Origin: Pseudomonas chlororaphis
GTDB lineage: Bacteria; Pseudomonadota; Gammaproteobacteria; Pseudomonadales; Pseudomonadaceae
Assembly (NCBI RefSeq): GCF_003731765.1
Contig: NZ_MOAL01000005.1
Span: 124,001-188,000, forward strand
DNA: 64,000 nucleotides
Direction: 5' to 3'
Shown: positions 27,989 through 35,408 of the stretch, piece by piece
Position numbering within the stretch: the stretch's first letter is position 1
How the letters are laid out: the number at the start of each line of letters is the position of its first letter
The notes under the pieces: model-generated
Told to the model about the DNA's origin: nothing
The model's input: only the letters and a program-made list of their open reading frames with translations
The model's database searches: none
Position numbers and translations under genes: made by a program

Positions 27989-28765
27989 ATGGCCGGCAGT
28001 CAAATCGAACGCGTGCTCAGTGTTCTCGAACACCTCACCCAGGACCCTCGCGGGCTGCCCATGCAGACCCTGGCAGAGCAGTTGGGCATCCCCAAGAGCG
28101 CGACCCATCGCTTGTTGGCCGAGCTGGTGCGCCTGGGCTATGTGCGGCAGAACCCGGACAACCTGCGTTATCAGTTGTCGACCAAGCTGGTGGCGATGGG
28201 GTTCCGTTACCTGGCCAGCAGCGGTGCCGATATCGTGCAGCCGGTACTCGACCGGCTGGCCCAGGAAACCGGTGAGCTGGTGCGCCTGGGGGTGATCGAG
28301 GGTGAGCGTCAGACCTGGATCGCCAAGTCGCAGGGCGCGCGCTCCGGCCTGCGCTACGACCCGGATATGGGGCGCGAGGCGCCGTTGTTCTACACCGCTT
28401 CCGGGCATGCCTGGCTTGCGACCCTGAGCGATGCCGAGGCCTTGTCCCTGGTGGAGCGCCAGGACGTGGCGATTGCCGAAGGCCTGGGGCCCAACGCCCC
28501 GCGTTCCAACATCGAATTGCTGGAGCGGCTGCGCCTGGCCCGGGAGCAGGGCTATGCCTGGGTCGAGGAAAGTTCGGCGGTGGGCACCTCGGCGATTGCC
28601 GCGGTGGTGCGTCATCCGTTGGATCGTCGGGTGGTGGGCGTGCTCAGCGTCGCAGGGCCCAGTGCCCGGCTGCCCCAAGCGCGCCTGCATGAGTTGGCGC
28701 CGCTGTTGCTGAGCTTCGCCGAAGAACTGTCCGCTGCCAGCCAGGCCTCCGAACTCTTTAGCTGA
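27989..28765 (+). CDS. IclR family transcriptional regulator
   Basis: A 258-residue protein. The winged HTH covers residues 5-65 (QIERVLSVLEHLTQDPRGLP, LGIPKSATHRLLAELVRLGY). The effector domain includes the conserved YTASGHAWLATLSD and SAIAAVVRHPLDRRVVGVLS motifs. ATG at 27989 is chosen over an upstream ATG at 27941, which adds 16 residues without similarity. It probably controls the flanking AKR gene and the MocA/TIM-barrel/DMT operon. Confidence 0.88.
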   Translation: MAGSQIERVLSVLEHLTQDPRGLPMQTLAEQLGIPKSATHRLLAELVRLGYVRQNPDNLRYQLSTKLVAMGFRYLASSGADIVQPVLDRLAQETGELVRLGVIEGERQTWIAKSQGARSGLRYDPDMGREAPLFYTASGHAWLATLSDAEALSLVERQDVAIAEGLGPNAPRSNIELLERLRLAREQGYAWVEESSAVGTSAIAAVVRHPLDRRVVGVLSVAGPSARLPQARLHELAPLLLSFAEELSAASQASELFS

Positions 28766-28850
28766 TGACCTGACTTGGAGTGTCGATGGCCGCTCAGCGT
28801 GCAAAGTTGTGCGCTGATCGGACAGTATTTTCTTTGTCTCTTGTGGGAAA

Positions 28851-28867
28851 TTGGAACTGGGTTCTAA
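28851..28867. promoter_or_regulatory. Candidate IclR-family operator upstream of the MocA operon
   Basis: TTGGAACTGGGTTCTAA is a near-perfect palindrome (TT-GAAC / GTTC-AA arms) 48-64 bp before the TTG start at 28915. It resembles the motif at 27818-27834. A third GGAA element follows at 28873. Confidence 0.45.
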
Positions 28868-28914
28868 ATATTGGAAATCCAGCATCCTGATAACAATCAC
28901 AAGAGGATTTTGCT

Positions 28915-29967
28915 TTGAATTCGTCACTGCGCATTGCCCTGATTGGCGCCGGTAACATGGGGCAGCAGCACTATCAACACCTCAAGACCCTTCCTGAAGC
29001 CCAACTCTGTGCCGTTGCCGACCCTGGCTCCCAAGCGGCGGAGCTGGCTGGGCAATGGGATGTTCCTTACTTTGCCGATCACTCGGCCATGCTGGCGCAG
29101 GCGCGCCCCGACGCGGTGATCATCGCCAACCCCAATACCTTGCACGTAAGCACCGCCCTGGATTGCCTGGCGGCCGGGGTGCCGGTGCTGCTGGAGAAAC
29201 CGGTTGGCGTGCATCTTGACGAGGTGCGTGAGCTGGTGGGCGCCTCGAAACTCACCGGGGTGCCGGTGCTGGTGGGCCACCATCGGCGACACAACCCGCT
29301 GATTGCCCGGGCCCACGAACTGGTGCACAGCGGGGCCCTGGGTCGACTGACGACGGTCACCGCCCTCTGGCAGTTGCAGAAACCCGACAGTTATTTCGAC
29401 ATCCCCTGGCGCCGGGAGGCGGGGGCCGGGATGCTCCTGACCAACTTGATCCACGACCTCGACCTGCTGCGCCACTTGTGTGGCGAGGTGCGCCAGGTCC
29501 AGGCCATCACCAGCAACGCGGTGCGCGGCTTTGCCAATGAGGATTGTGCCGCGGTATTGCTGCAGTTCGACAGCGGCGCCTTGGGCAGCCTCACCGGTTC
29601 CGATGCGGTGGCGGCGCCCTGGAGTTGGGAGCTGGATTCCGGCGAGAACCCGGTGTACCCGCGGCAGGCCGATCAACCGTGCTACTTGCTGGCCGGTACG
29701 GGCGGCGCCTTGAGCATCCCTCAGCTCAAGCGCTGGCATTACGCCGAAGCGGGCGCCGGCTGGCACCAGCCGTTGCTGAATGTGCAGGAAAGTTTCAGCC
29801 GCGACGAAGCCTTGCGCTTGCAGTTGCAGCATTTCATCAAAGTGGCGCGGCGCGAGGTGCTGCCGTTGGTCAGCGCTGCCGATGCTGCCCGTACCCTGGC
29901 CCTAGTCGAAGCGATCCGCGAGGCCGCCCAGACCGGCCGCGCCTGTGCGCCGGCCCTGATTGAGTGA
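28915..29967 (+). CDS. Gfo/Idh/MocA family oxidoreductase
   Basis: A 350-residue protein beginning at TTG (28915) with AGAGGA at the right distance. The Rossmann motif LIGAGNMGQQHYQH is at residues 9-22. The catalytic Lys motif is LLEKPVGVH near residue 96. LIHDLDLLRHLCG is the conserved His-containing helix of the C-terminal domain. Such enzymes oxidise or reduce sugars, inositols or cyclic polyols with NAD(P). The TIM-barrel gene starts 5 bp after its stop, so the two are in one operon. Confidence 0.88.
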   Translation: MNSSLRIALIGAGNMGQQHYQHLKTLPEAQLCAVADPGSQAAELAGQWDVPYFADHSAMLAQARPDAVIIANPNTLHVSTALDCLAAGVPVLLEKPVGVHLDEVRELVGASKLTGVPVLVGHHRRHNPLIARAHELVHSGALGRLTTVTALWQLQKPDSYFDIPWRREAGAGMLLTNLIHDLDLLRHLCGEVRQVQAITSNAVRGFANEDCAAVLLQFDSGALGSLTGSDAVAAPWSWELDSGENPVYPRQADQPCYLLAGTGGALSIPQLKRWHYAEAGAGWHQPLLNVQESFSRDEALRLQLQHFIKVARREVLPLVSAADAARTLALVEAIREAAQTGRACAPALIE

Positions 29968-29972
29968 GAGCG

Positions 29973-30797
29973 ATGAGCGAACGTATTTTTTCCCTGGCCA
30001 GCCTGACGGTGCTGGAGCTGTCCCCGCCGGACATGGTCGAGGTTGCCGCGCGCGCCGGTTACAGCCATGTGGGCCTGCGCTTGGTGCCGGCCACCGCGGA
30101 AGAGCATCACTTCCCCTTGGTGGCCGATGCCGAGTTGCGCCGGCAAACCATGGCGCGCCTGCGGGATACCGGCGTCCGGGTGCTGGATGTGGAAATCCTG
30201 CGCCTCAAGCCCGAGACCCGGGTGGCGGATTTCGAGGCCATCCTCGCGGTGGGTGCAGAGTTCGGCGCCAGTGAGTTGCTGGTGGCGGGCAACGATGCAG
30301 ACGAGGCGCGCATGACCGACCACTTCGCTGCCCTCTGCGACCTGGCTGCCGGCTACGGTTTGCACCCGCACCTGGAGTTCATGCCCTGGACCGATGCGCC
30401 CAACCTTGAGCGAGCGCTGCGGGTGGTCAAGCATGCCGGGCGTGACAACGGCTGTGTGTTGGTGGATGCCTTTCATTTCGATCGCTCGGCGTCGAGCCTG
30501 GAGGATCTGGCCCGGGTCGACCCGGCGCGCCTGCGTTACGCCCAGTTATGCGATGTGGCCGGCCCGCGGCCTGCGGACATGCAGGAAATCCTCCGTCAGG
30601 CGCGTAACGAGCGGCGTTTCCCCGGGGACGGCGACTGCGATCTGGCGGGGCTTTTGCATTGTTTGCCAGCCGATTTGCCCCTGAGCCTGGAAATCCCCAC
30701 AGTGCAATTGTTGCAACAGGGTGTGAGTGCCTTGCAGCGGGCGCAAACCGCTCTCGACAAAACACGGGCATTATTGGCAAGCATCCAGATGGCCTGA
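29973..30797 (+). CDS. Sugar phosphate isomerase/epimerase family (TIM barrel)
   Basis: A 274-residue xylose-isomerase-like TIM-barrel protein. It starts MSERIFSLASLTVLELSPPD. The metal-ligand strands are recognisable: LEFMPWTD (Glu), VLVDAFHFDRS (Asp, His), QLCDV, and LSLEIP (Glu). Members include inosose isomerases, dehydroshikimate dehydratases and hydroxypyruvate isomerases. Together with the MocA-type enzyme upstream it looks like a polyol or hydroaromatic catabolic pair; the substrate is not known. Confidence 0.85.
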   Translation: MSERIFSLASLTVLELSPPDMVEVAARAGYSHVGLRLVPATAEEHHFPLVADAELRRQTMARLRDTGVRVLDVEILRLKPETRVADFEAILAVGAEFGASELLVAGNDADEARMTDHFAALCDLAAGYGLHPHLEFMPWTDAPNLERALRVVKHAGRDNGCVLVDAFHFDRSASSLEDLARVDPARLRYAQLCDVAGPRPADMQEILRQARNERRFPGDGDCDLAGLLHCLPADLPLSLEIPTVQLLQQGVSALQRAQTALDKTRALLASIQMA

Positions 30798-30853
30798 TCA
30801 CGTTCAAGGGTCTATCGCTGTTTGAACCGACCGAGAAACAACAAGGAAGCCCC

Positions 30854-31732
30854 ATGACCGTCAGTACACCTCTTTCCGGTGTCAATCAGCCCTTGAAGGG
30901 CATTCTCCTGGTGGTCGTGGCGACCTTCTTGTTTTCCAGTCACGACGCGCTGTCCAAATATCTCTCGGGTTTCTACCCCATCGTCATGGTGGTCTGGGCT
31001 CGTTACCTGGTGCACACCTTGCTGATGGCCGGGATCTTCCTGCCTCAGTCCGGCTTACGGGTGTTGCGCACCAAGCGGCCGTTGCTCCAGGTGGTGCGGG
31101 CCCTGTGCTTGCTCAGCACCAGCCTGTTGTTCACCTCGGCGCTGATGTTCATTCCCCTGGCGGAGGCGACGGCGGTCAACTTCCTGGCGCCGGTGCTGGT
31201 CACGGCGCTATCGGTGCCGCTGTTGGGCGAGCAGGTGACGCGGGGCCAATGGCTGGCGGTGATCTGCGGGTTTGTCGGGGTGCTGATCGTGGTGCACCCC
31301 GGCGGTGATTTGTTCACTCCGGCGGTGCTGCTGCCGTTCTGCTCGGCGCTGTTCTTCTGTTTCTATCAACTGCTGACCCGCAAGCTGGCCGAGCATGACA
31401 GCCCGACCACCAGCAACTTTTTCGCCGGGCTGTGCAACACCCTGCTGATGAGTGCCCTGGTGCCGTTCTTCTGGCAGATTCCGAGTATTGGCCACGGGGT
31501 GTTGATGCTGGCGCTGGGAGCGTGCGGGATGACCGCCCACTTGTTCCTGACCCAGGCCTTTCGCCTGGCGGCGCCGGCCCTGCTGGCGCCTTTCGGTTAT
31601 TGCCAGATTGTCTTTGCCGGGCTGCTGGGCTGGTTGCTGTTCAACCACACGCCGGATGCGATTACCCAAGTGGGCATCGCAGTGATCTGCCTCAGTGGGC
31701 TGGCGGCGGCCTGGCAGCAACGCCGCCGTTGA
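30854..31732 (+). CDS. EamA (DMT) family transporter
   Basis: A 292-residue protein with ten hydrophobic segments and two EamA repeats (LLVVVATFLFSSHDALSKYL; FCSALFFCFYQLLTRKLAEH). EATAVNFLAPVLVTALSVPLLGE closes the first repeat. AAGGAAG lies upstream of the ATG. It follows the TIM-barrel gene by 56 bp in the same direction and is probably part of that operon, moving its substrate or product. Confidence 0.85.
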   Translation: MTVSTPLSGVNQPLKGILLVVVATFLFSSHDALSKYLSGFYPIVMVVWARYLVHTLLMAGIFLPQSGLRVLRTKRPLLQVVRALCLLSTSLLFTSALMFIPLAEATAVNFLAPVLVTALSVPLLGEQVTRGQWLAVICGFVGVLIVVHPGGDLFTPAVLLPFCSALFFCFYQLLTRKLAEHDSPTTSNFFAGLCNTLLMSALVPFFWQIPSIGHGVLMLALGACGMTAHLFLTQAFRLAAPALLAPFGYCQIVFAGLLGWLLFNHTPDAITQVGIAVICLSGLAAAWQQRRR

Positions 31733-31738
31733 GACGGC

Positions 31739-33361
31739 TCAGAAACGGAAGCGCACCACCAGATTCTGCAGCCCCGCCGCCAAGTGCGACAGCTCCTGGC
31801 TGGTGGCGTTGGTGCGGGTGGCAGCGTCGGCGCTTTCCAGGGACAGGTCGCGGATGTTCAGCAGGTTGCGGTCCACTTCACGGGCCACTTGGGCCTGCTC
31901 TTCCGAGGCACTGGCGATCACCAGGTTGCGCTCGTGGATCTGCTCCATGGCCCGGGTGATTTCCCCCAGGGCCAGCCCGGCCTGTTCGGCGATGGACAGG
32001 GTCTGGGCCACCCGGTGACTGTTGCCGTGCATGGACTGCACCACGCTGTCGGTGTCGCCCTGGACCCGGCCGATCATCTGCTCGATTTCCTGGGTCGACT
32101 GCTGGGTGCGATGGGCCAGGGCCCGCACTTCATCGGCCACCACGGCAAAGCCACGGCCGGCTTCCCCAGCCCGCGCGGCCTCGATGGCGGCGTTCAGGGC
32201 CAGCAGGTTGGTCTGTTCGGCAATGGCGCGGATCACGTCCAGCACCTTGCCGATTTCCCGTGATTGTTCGGCCAGGGTCTGCACCTGCTGCAGGGCCGTG
32301 CCGACATCGCTGCTCATGGCCTGGATCGAATCCAGGGTCTCGATGACTCGGGCCTGCCCCTGGGTGGCCTGGGCGGTGGACTGGCGGGTGGTGTCGGAGG
32401 TGGACACGGCGTTGCGCGCCACTTCTTCGACGGCCACGGTCATCTCGTTGACCGCTGTCGCCGCTTGCTCGATTTCGTTGTGTTGCTGCTGCAGGCGGCT
32501 GGAGTCCTGATGGGTGCTCTGGCTCATCTGTTGCGCGGCGGCGGCCAGTTGGGTCGAGGTGCTGCTGATCAGTTGCAGGGTTTCGCGCAGGCTGGTCTGC
32601 ATGCTGGCCAGGGCCTTGAGCAGGCGTGCGGTTTCATCACTGCCCTGGCTGTGGATCGGCTGGCTGAGATCGCCGGCGGCCACTTGCTCGGCCACGCCCA
32701 CGGCCTGACGGATCGGCACGACGATGCTGCGAATCAGCAGCCAGGCCAGGCACAGGGTCAGCAGGGCGACGGCCAGCAGAGCGCCGATCACCGTGACTTT
32801 GACCTGGGTGTAAAGCGCATCGGCGTGTTGCGCCGACTGGCTGACTTCCTCGGCGGTGAGGTTCATCAGTTCGGCGAACTGGTCGCCGGTCTGGGTCGAG
32901 TAATCCTGGATCTTGCCGTTGAGCAGGGCGGTCATCTCGGCGCTGCGGTTGTCCTGGGACAGGGCTTCGTACTGGGCCAGGGCCTGTTGGTAGCTCTTCA
33001 CCGTGGCGAGGAATTTCTCGTATTGCACCCGGTTGTGATCGCCCACCAGCGGCGCGAACTTGGCCAGGGCCTGGTCGAGCCAGGCTTGCACCTGGTGCAG
33101 GCGGGCAATGGTGCCTTCCAGCACTTTCGGCTCGCGGTTGAGGGCCATGCGCAGGCTCAGCACGCGGATGCTCAACACATAGTCGCGCACTTCCCCCAGG
33201 TAGCGGGTGCTGGGCAGGGAAATGTTTTCGGTGTGCTGGCCGGTGGCGCGGACCTCGGCCACTTGCTTGAGGGCGAACAGCCCCTGCAGCAGGACCAGCA
33301 GGGCAATCACGCCGAAGCTGATCACGGCGCGTTTTGCGATGCTCAGGTTACCCAGCGTCAT
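31739..33361 (-). CDS. Methyl-accepting chemotaxis protein with 4HB-type sensor
   Basis: A 540-residue receptor. TM1 is at about residues 11-30, and a helical periplasmic domain of the 4-helix-bundle type runs from about 31 to 187. TM2 is at about 188-210, followed by HAMP (RSIVVPIRQAVGVAEQVAAG). The signalling tip contains IDxIRAIAEQTNLLALNAAI and EAARAGEAGRGFAVVADEVR. It converges on the DMT gene and lies downstream of the MFS transporter. By context it may sense quinate, shikimate or protocatechuate, as PcaY of P. putida does; that is inference. Confidence 0.92.
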   Translation of the reverse strand: MTLGNLSIAKRAVISFGVIALLVLLQGLFALKQVAEVRATGQHTENISLPSTRYLGEVRDYVLSIRVLSLRMALNREPKVLEGTIARLHQVQAWLDQALAKFAPLVGDHNRVQYEKFLATVKSYQQALAQYEALSQDNRSAEMTALLNGKIQDYSTQTGDQFAELMNLTAEEVSQSAQHADALYTQVKVTVIGALLAVALLTLCLAWLLIRSIVVPIRQAVGVAEQVAAGDLSQPIHSQGSDETARLLKALASMQTSLRETLQLISSTSTQLAAAAQQMSQSTHQDSSRLQQQHNEIEQAATAVNEMTVAVEEVARNAVSTSDTTRQSTAQATQGQARVIETLDSIQAMSSDVGTALQQVQTLAEQSREIGKVLDVIRAIAEQTNLLALNAAIEAARAGEAGRGFAVVADEVRALAHRTQQSTQEIEQMIGRVQGDTDSVVQSMHGNSHRVAQTLSIAEQAGLALGEITRAMEQIHERNLVIASASEEQAQVAREVDRNLLNIRDLSLESADAATRTNATSQELSHLAAGLQNLVVRFRF

Positions 33362-33410
33362 GGGACGATCTCCGAGTGTGGAAAAACAAAAGGGGGGAGG
33401 GGGAACAGAT

Positions 33411-33441
33411 AAAAAAACGCAGGCCCGGAGCGGGCCTGCGT
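33411..33441 (-). terminator. Rho-independent terminator of the MFS transporter gene
   Basis: A ten-base-pair stem (33417-33426 with 33432-33441) is followed on the minus strand by seven T (A at 33411-33417). It begins 10 bp after the stop codon at 33452. Confidence 0.85.
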
Positions 33442-33451
33442 GAAAGGAGCA

Positions 33452-34798
33452 TCAGTCTTCTACGTGCGGAATCTTGCGTGGGGCCATGAAGTACATCCAG
33501 GTCAGGGCGATGAAGTACATGGCCGGGATCAGGGTGAACAACACGGTGTAGTTGTTGTTGGTGACGGTGAGGATGTGGCCGACGATCTGGGTCATGAACA
33601 TGCCGCCGATGGCTGCGCACATACCGCCGAAACCGAACACCGTACTCATCATGTGCTTGGGCGTGTAGTCCATCACCAGGCTCCAGATATTGGCGGTCCA
33701 GGCCTGGTGCGCGCCGATCCCCAGGGAGATGGCGAACACTGCCAGCCACAGGCTGGAGGTACCGGCTGCCATGATCACGCCGATGATGCAGCAGGCGAAC
33801 AGGAACATGGAGACCAGGCGGGCCTTGATCGGGTTGAGGCCACGGCCGATCAGGAACGACGAGAGGATGCCGCCACCGACGCTGCCGAAGTCGGCGGTCA
33901 GGTAGATGATGATCAGCGGGATGCCCATCTGGGTCACGTTGATGCCCAGGTTGTACTGCTGGTTGAGGAACGGTGGCAGCCAGTACAGGTAGAACCAGAA
34001 CACCGGAGCGGTGATGGCATAGGCCAGGGCGAAGGCCCAGGTACCACGCATGCGCAGGATGCGAGAGAACGGCACGCGAGCCTGCTCAGGTTCGACTTCT
34101 TGCTGGATGTAGTCCAGTTCCGACTGTTTGACGCTTGGGTGATCTTCCGGGTTGAAGTACTTCAGGCCCCAGAACAGCAGCCAGACGGCGCCCAGGGAGG
34201 CCATGCACAGGAACGCGGCTTGCCAGCCCCAGACGTGCAGGATCAGCGGCAGCAGCATCGGCGTGAACATGGCGCCGACGTTGGTGCCGGCGTTGAAGAT
34301 ACCGGTAGCCACAGCGCGTTCACCGGCCGGGAACCACAGGCGTGTGGTTTTCACACAGGCCGGGTAGTTGGCCGCTTCGGTCAGCCCGAGGATGAAGCGG
34401 CAGACCATAAAGCCCACGGCTGAGGTGGCGAGGCCGTGAGCGCCGGTGGCCAGGCTCCACAGCAGCACCGCGAAGAAGAACACGCGCTTGACCCCGACCC
34501 GGTCGATCAGGCGGCCCTGCAGCACGAAGCCGATGGCGTAGCCGACCTGGAACCAGAAGTTGATGTTGGCGTAGTCCATCGCCGTCCAGCTCATTTCCTT
34601 GGCCAGGATCGGCTGCATCACGCCCAGGGCGGCGCGGTCGATGTAGTTCAGGGTGGTGGCGAAGAACACCAGGGCCAGCATGCCCCAGCGGGTCTTGCCG
34701 ACAGCCATGGCGCCGCGGATCTTGTCGCCGATGCCGCCGTTTGCAGCGCCGAGGCTCGGGGCGATGCGGGAGCTTTGAGAAGGAATCATGTGTGCCAT
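33452..34798 (-). CDS. MFS transporter, probable quinate/shikimate-type anion symporter
   Basis: A 448-residue MFS protein with twelve membrane segments. It carries the motif-A-like GRLIDRVGVKRVFF and LNYIDRAALGVMQP in TM1, typical of the anion:cation symporter branch (galactonate/glucarate/phthalate/hydroaromatic carriers). ATG at 34798 is preferred; 34789 is possible. A GACGAG/CTCGTC inverted repeat lies in the leader at 34812-34829. It is divergent from quiC across 610 bp, which makes quinate, shikimate or dehydroshikimate the likely substrate. Confidence 0.82.
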   Translation of the reverse strand: MAHMIPSQSSRIAPSLGAANGGIGDKIRGAMAVGKTRWGMLALVFFATTLNYIDRAALGVMQPILAKEMSWTAMDYANINFWFQVGYAIGFVLQGRLIDRVGVKRVFFFAVLLWSLATGAHGLATSAVGFMVCRFILGLTEAANYPACVKTTRLWFPAGERAVATGIFNAGTNVGAMFTPMLLPLILHVWGWQAAFLCMASLGAVWLLFWGLKYFNPEDHPSVKQSELDYIQQEVEPEQARVPFSRILRMRGTWAFALAYAITAPVFWFYLYWLPPFLNQQYNLGINVTQMGIPLIIIYLTADFGSVGGGILSSFLIGRGLNPIKARLVSMFLFACCIIGVIMAAGTSSLWLAVFAISLGIGAHQAWTANIWSLVMDYTPKHMMSTVFGFGGMCAAIGGMFMTQIVGHILTVTNNNYTVLFTLIPAMYFIALTWMYFMAPRKIPHVED

Positions 34799-35209
34799 CC
34801 GTTCAATGACTGACGAGTGGTAGCTCGTCGGGACTCTAGGTCGCGTGATCAATCGTCAGGTGAGCGGTAGGTCCGCAGACAGGGCGAGGATTGATCGGCT
34901 GAGTGCTTTCGTCGGCGCAAGTACTTGCGGGGATGAAAACGGTCTGTTCAGCGAGCAGGTACGGCTCAGCCCTGGGGCTTTAGAGCGTCCTTACCGAAGG
35001 TGCCGATAGAGGCTGGGCCAGGCGCGAGGCGGATGGGTAAGCAGCAATGCGGGATGTGGAGTGCAAGCATGAGGGTGTACCCGATTTTTGAAATTTTTAT
35101 GGTCTGTTCTGGGTCTTGGGTGATTGAAGCCGGTGGTTTGTGGGCCGGCTCAATGTGCTGACGATGGTGCGCAGTGGACGAAAAATCGTCAATTCGCCAA
35201 TCCGCATTT
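34799..35209. other. Long intergenic region between the MFS gene and the quiC operators
   Basis: About 410 bases with no convincing gene. An open frame on the minus strand (34966-35229) has an atypical composition for this genome and no ribosome-binding site. The only structure seen is the GACGAG/CTCGTC repeat at 34812-34829. The MFS promoter must lie here. Confidence 0.5.
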
Positions 35210-35226
35210 TGTTCGATAATCGAACA
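35210..35226. promoter_or_regulatory. 17-bp palindrome, PcaR/PcaU (IclR)-type operator
   Basis: TGTTCGATAATCGAACA is a perfect palindrome. It closely matches the GTTCGAT-N-ATCGCAC core recognised by PcaR/PcaU/PobR-type IclR regulators of aromatic catabolism. The same motif, with one change, occurs upstream of aroQ at 39660-39676. It is 183 bp upstream of the quiC ATG. Confidence 0.65.
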
Positions 35227-35230
35227 CAAA

Positions 35231-35266
35231 ACTAACCGGTTCGTACACTATGAATTGCTGTATAGA
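35231..35266 (+). promoter_or_regulatory. quiC promoter with TetR-like operator
   Basis: ACTAACCGGTTCGT (35231-35244) is a near-palindrome of the sort bound by TetR-family proteins. A similar word, ACTAACTGGTTAAT, lies in the aroQ promoter. A possible -10 box, TATAGA (35261-35266), follows, so the operator would cover a weak -35. A TetR gene lies directly downstream of quiC. Confidence 0.5.
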
Positions 35267-35408
35267 ATGGCCAGCTCAATAATTCGTCCCATCTCAATAA
35301 TAAAGCGGCGCTCATTATCCTGCCGCAGGTGAGACCTGTCACCGACTTGGTCTACAGTCGTGCTGTTCAGGTCCTGCCCGACTTGTCTCCACCACCGGGA
35401 GTTGAAAC

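Noticed and set aside
34966..35229. Minus-strand open frame of 87 codons in the MFS-quiC gap
   Set aside because: It runs into the quiC operator, lacks a ribosome-binding site and has atypical codon use.
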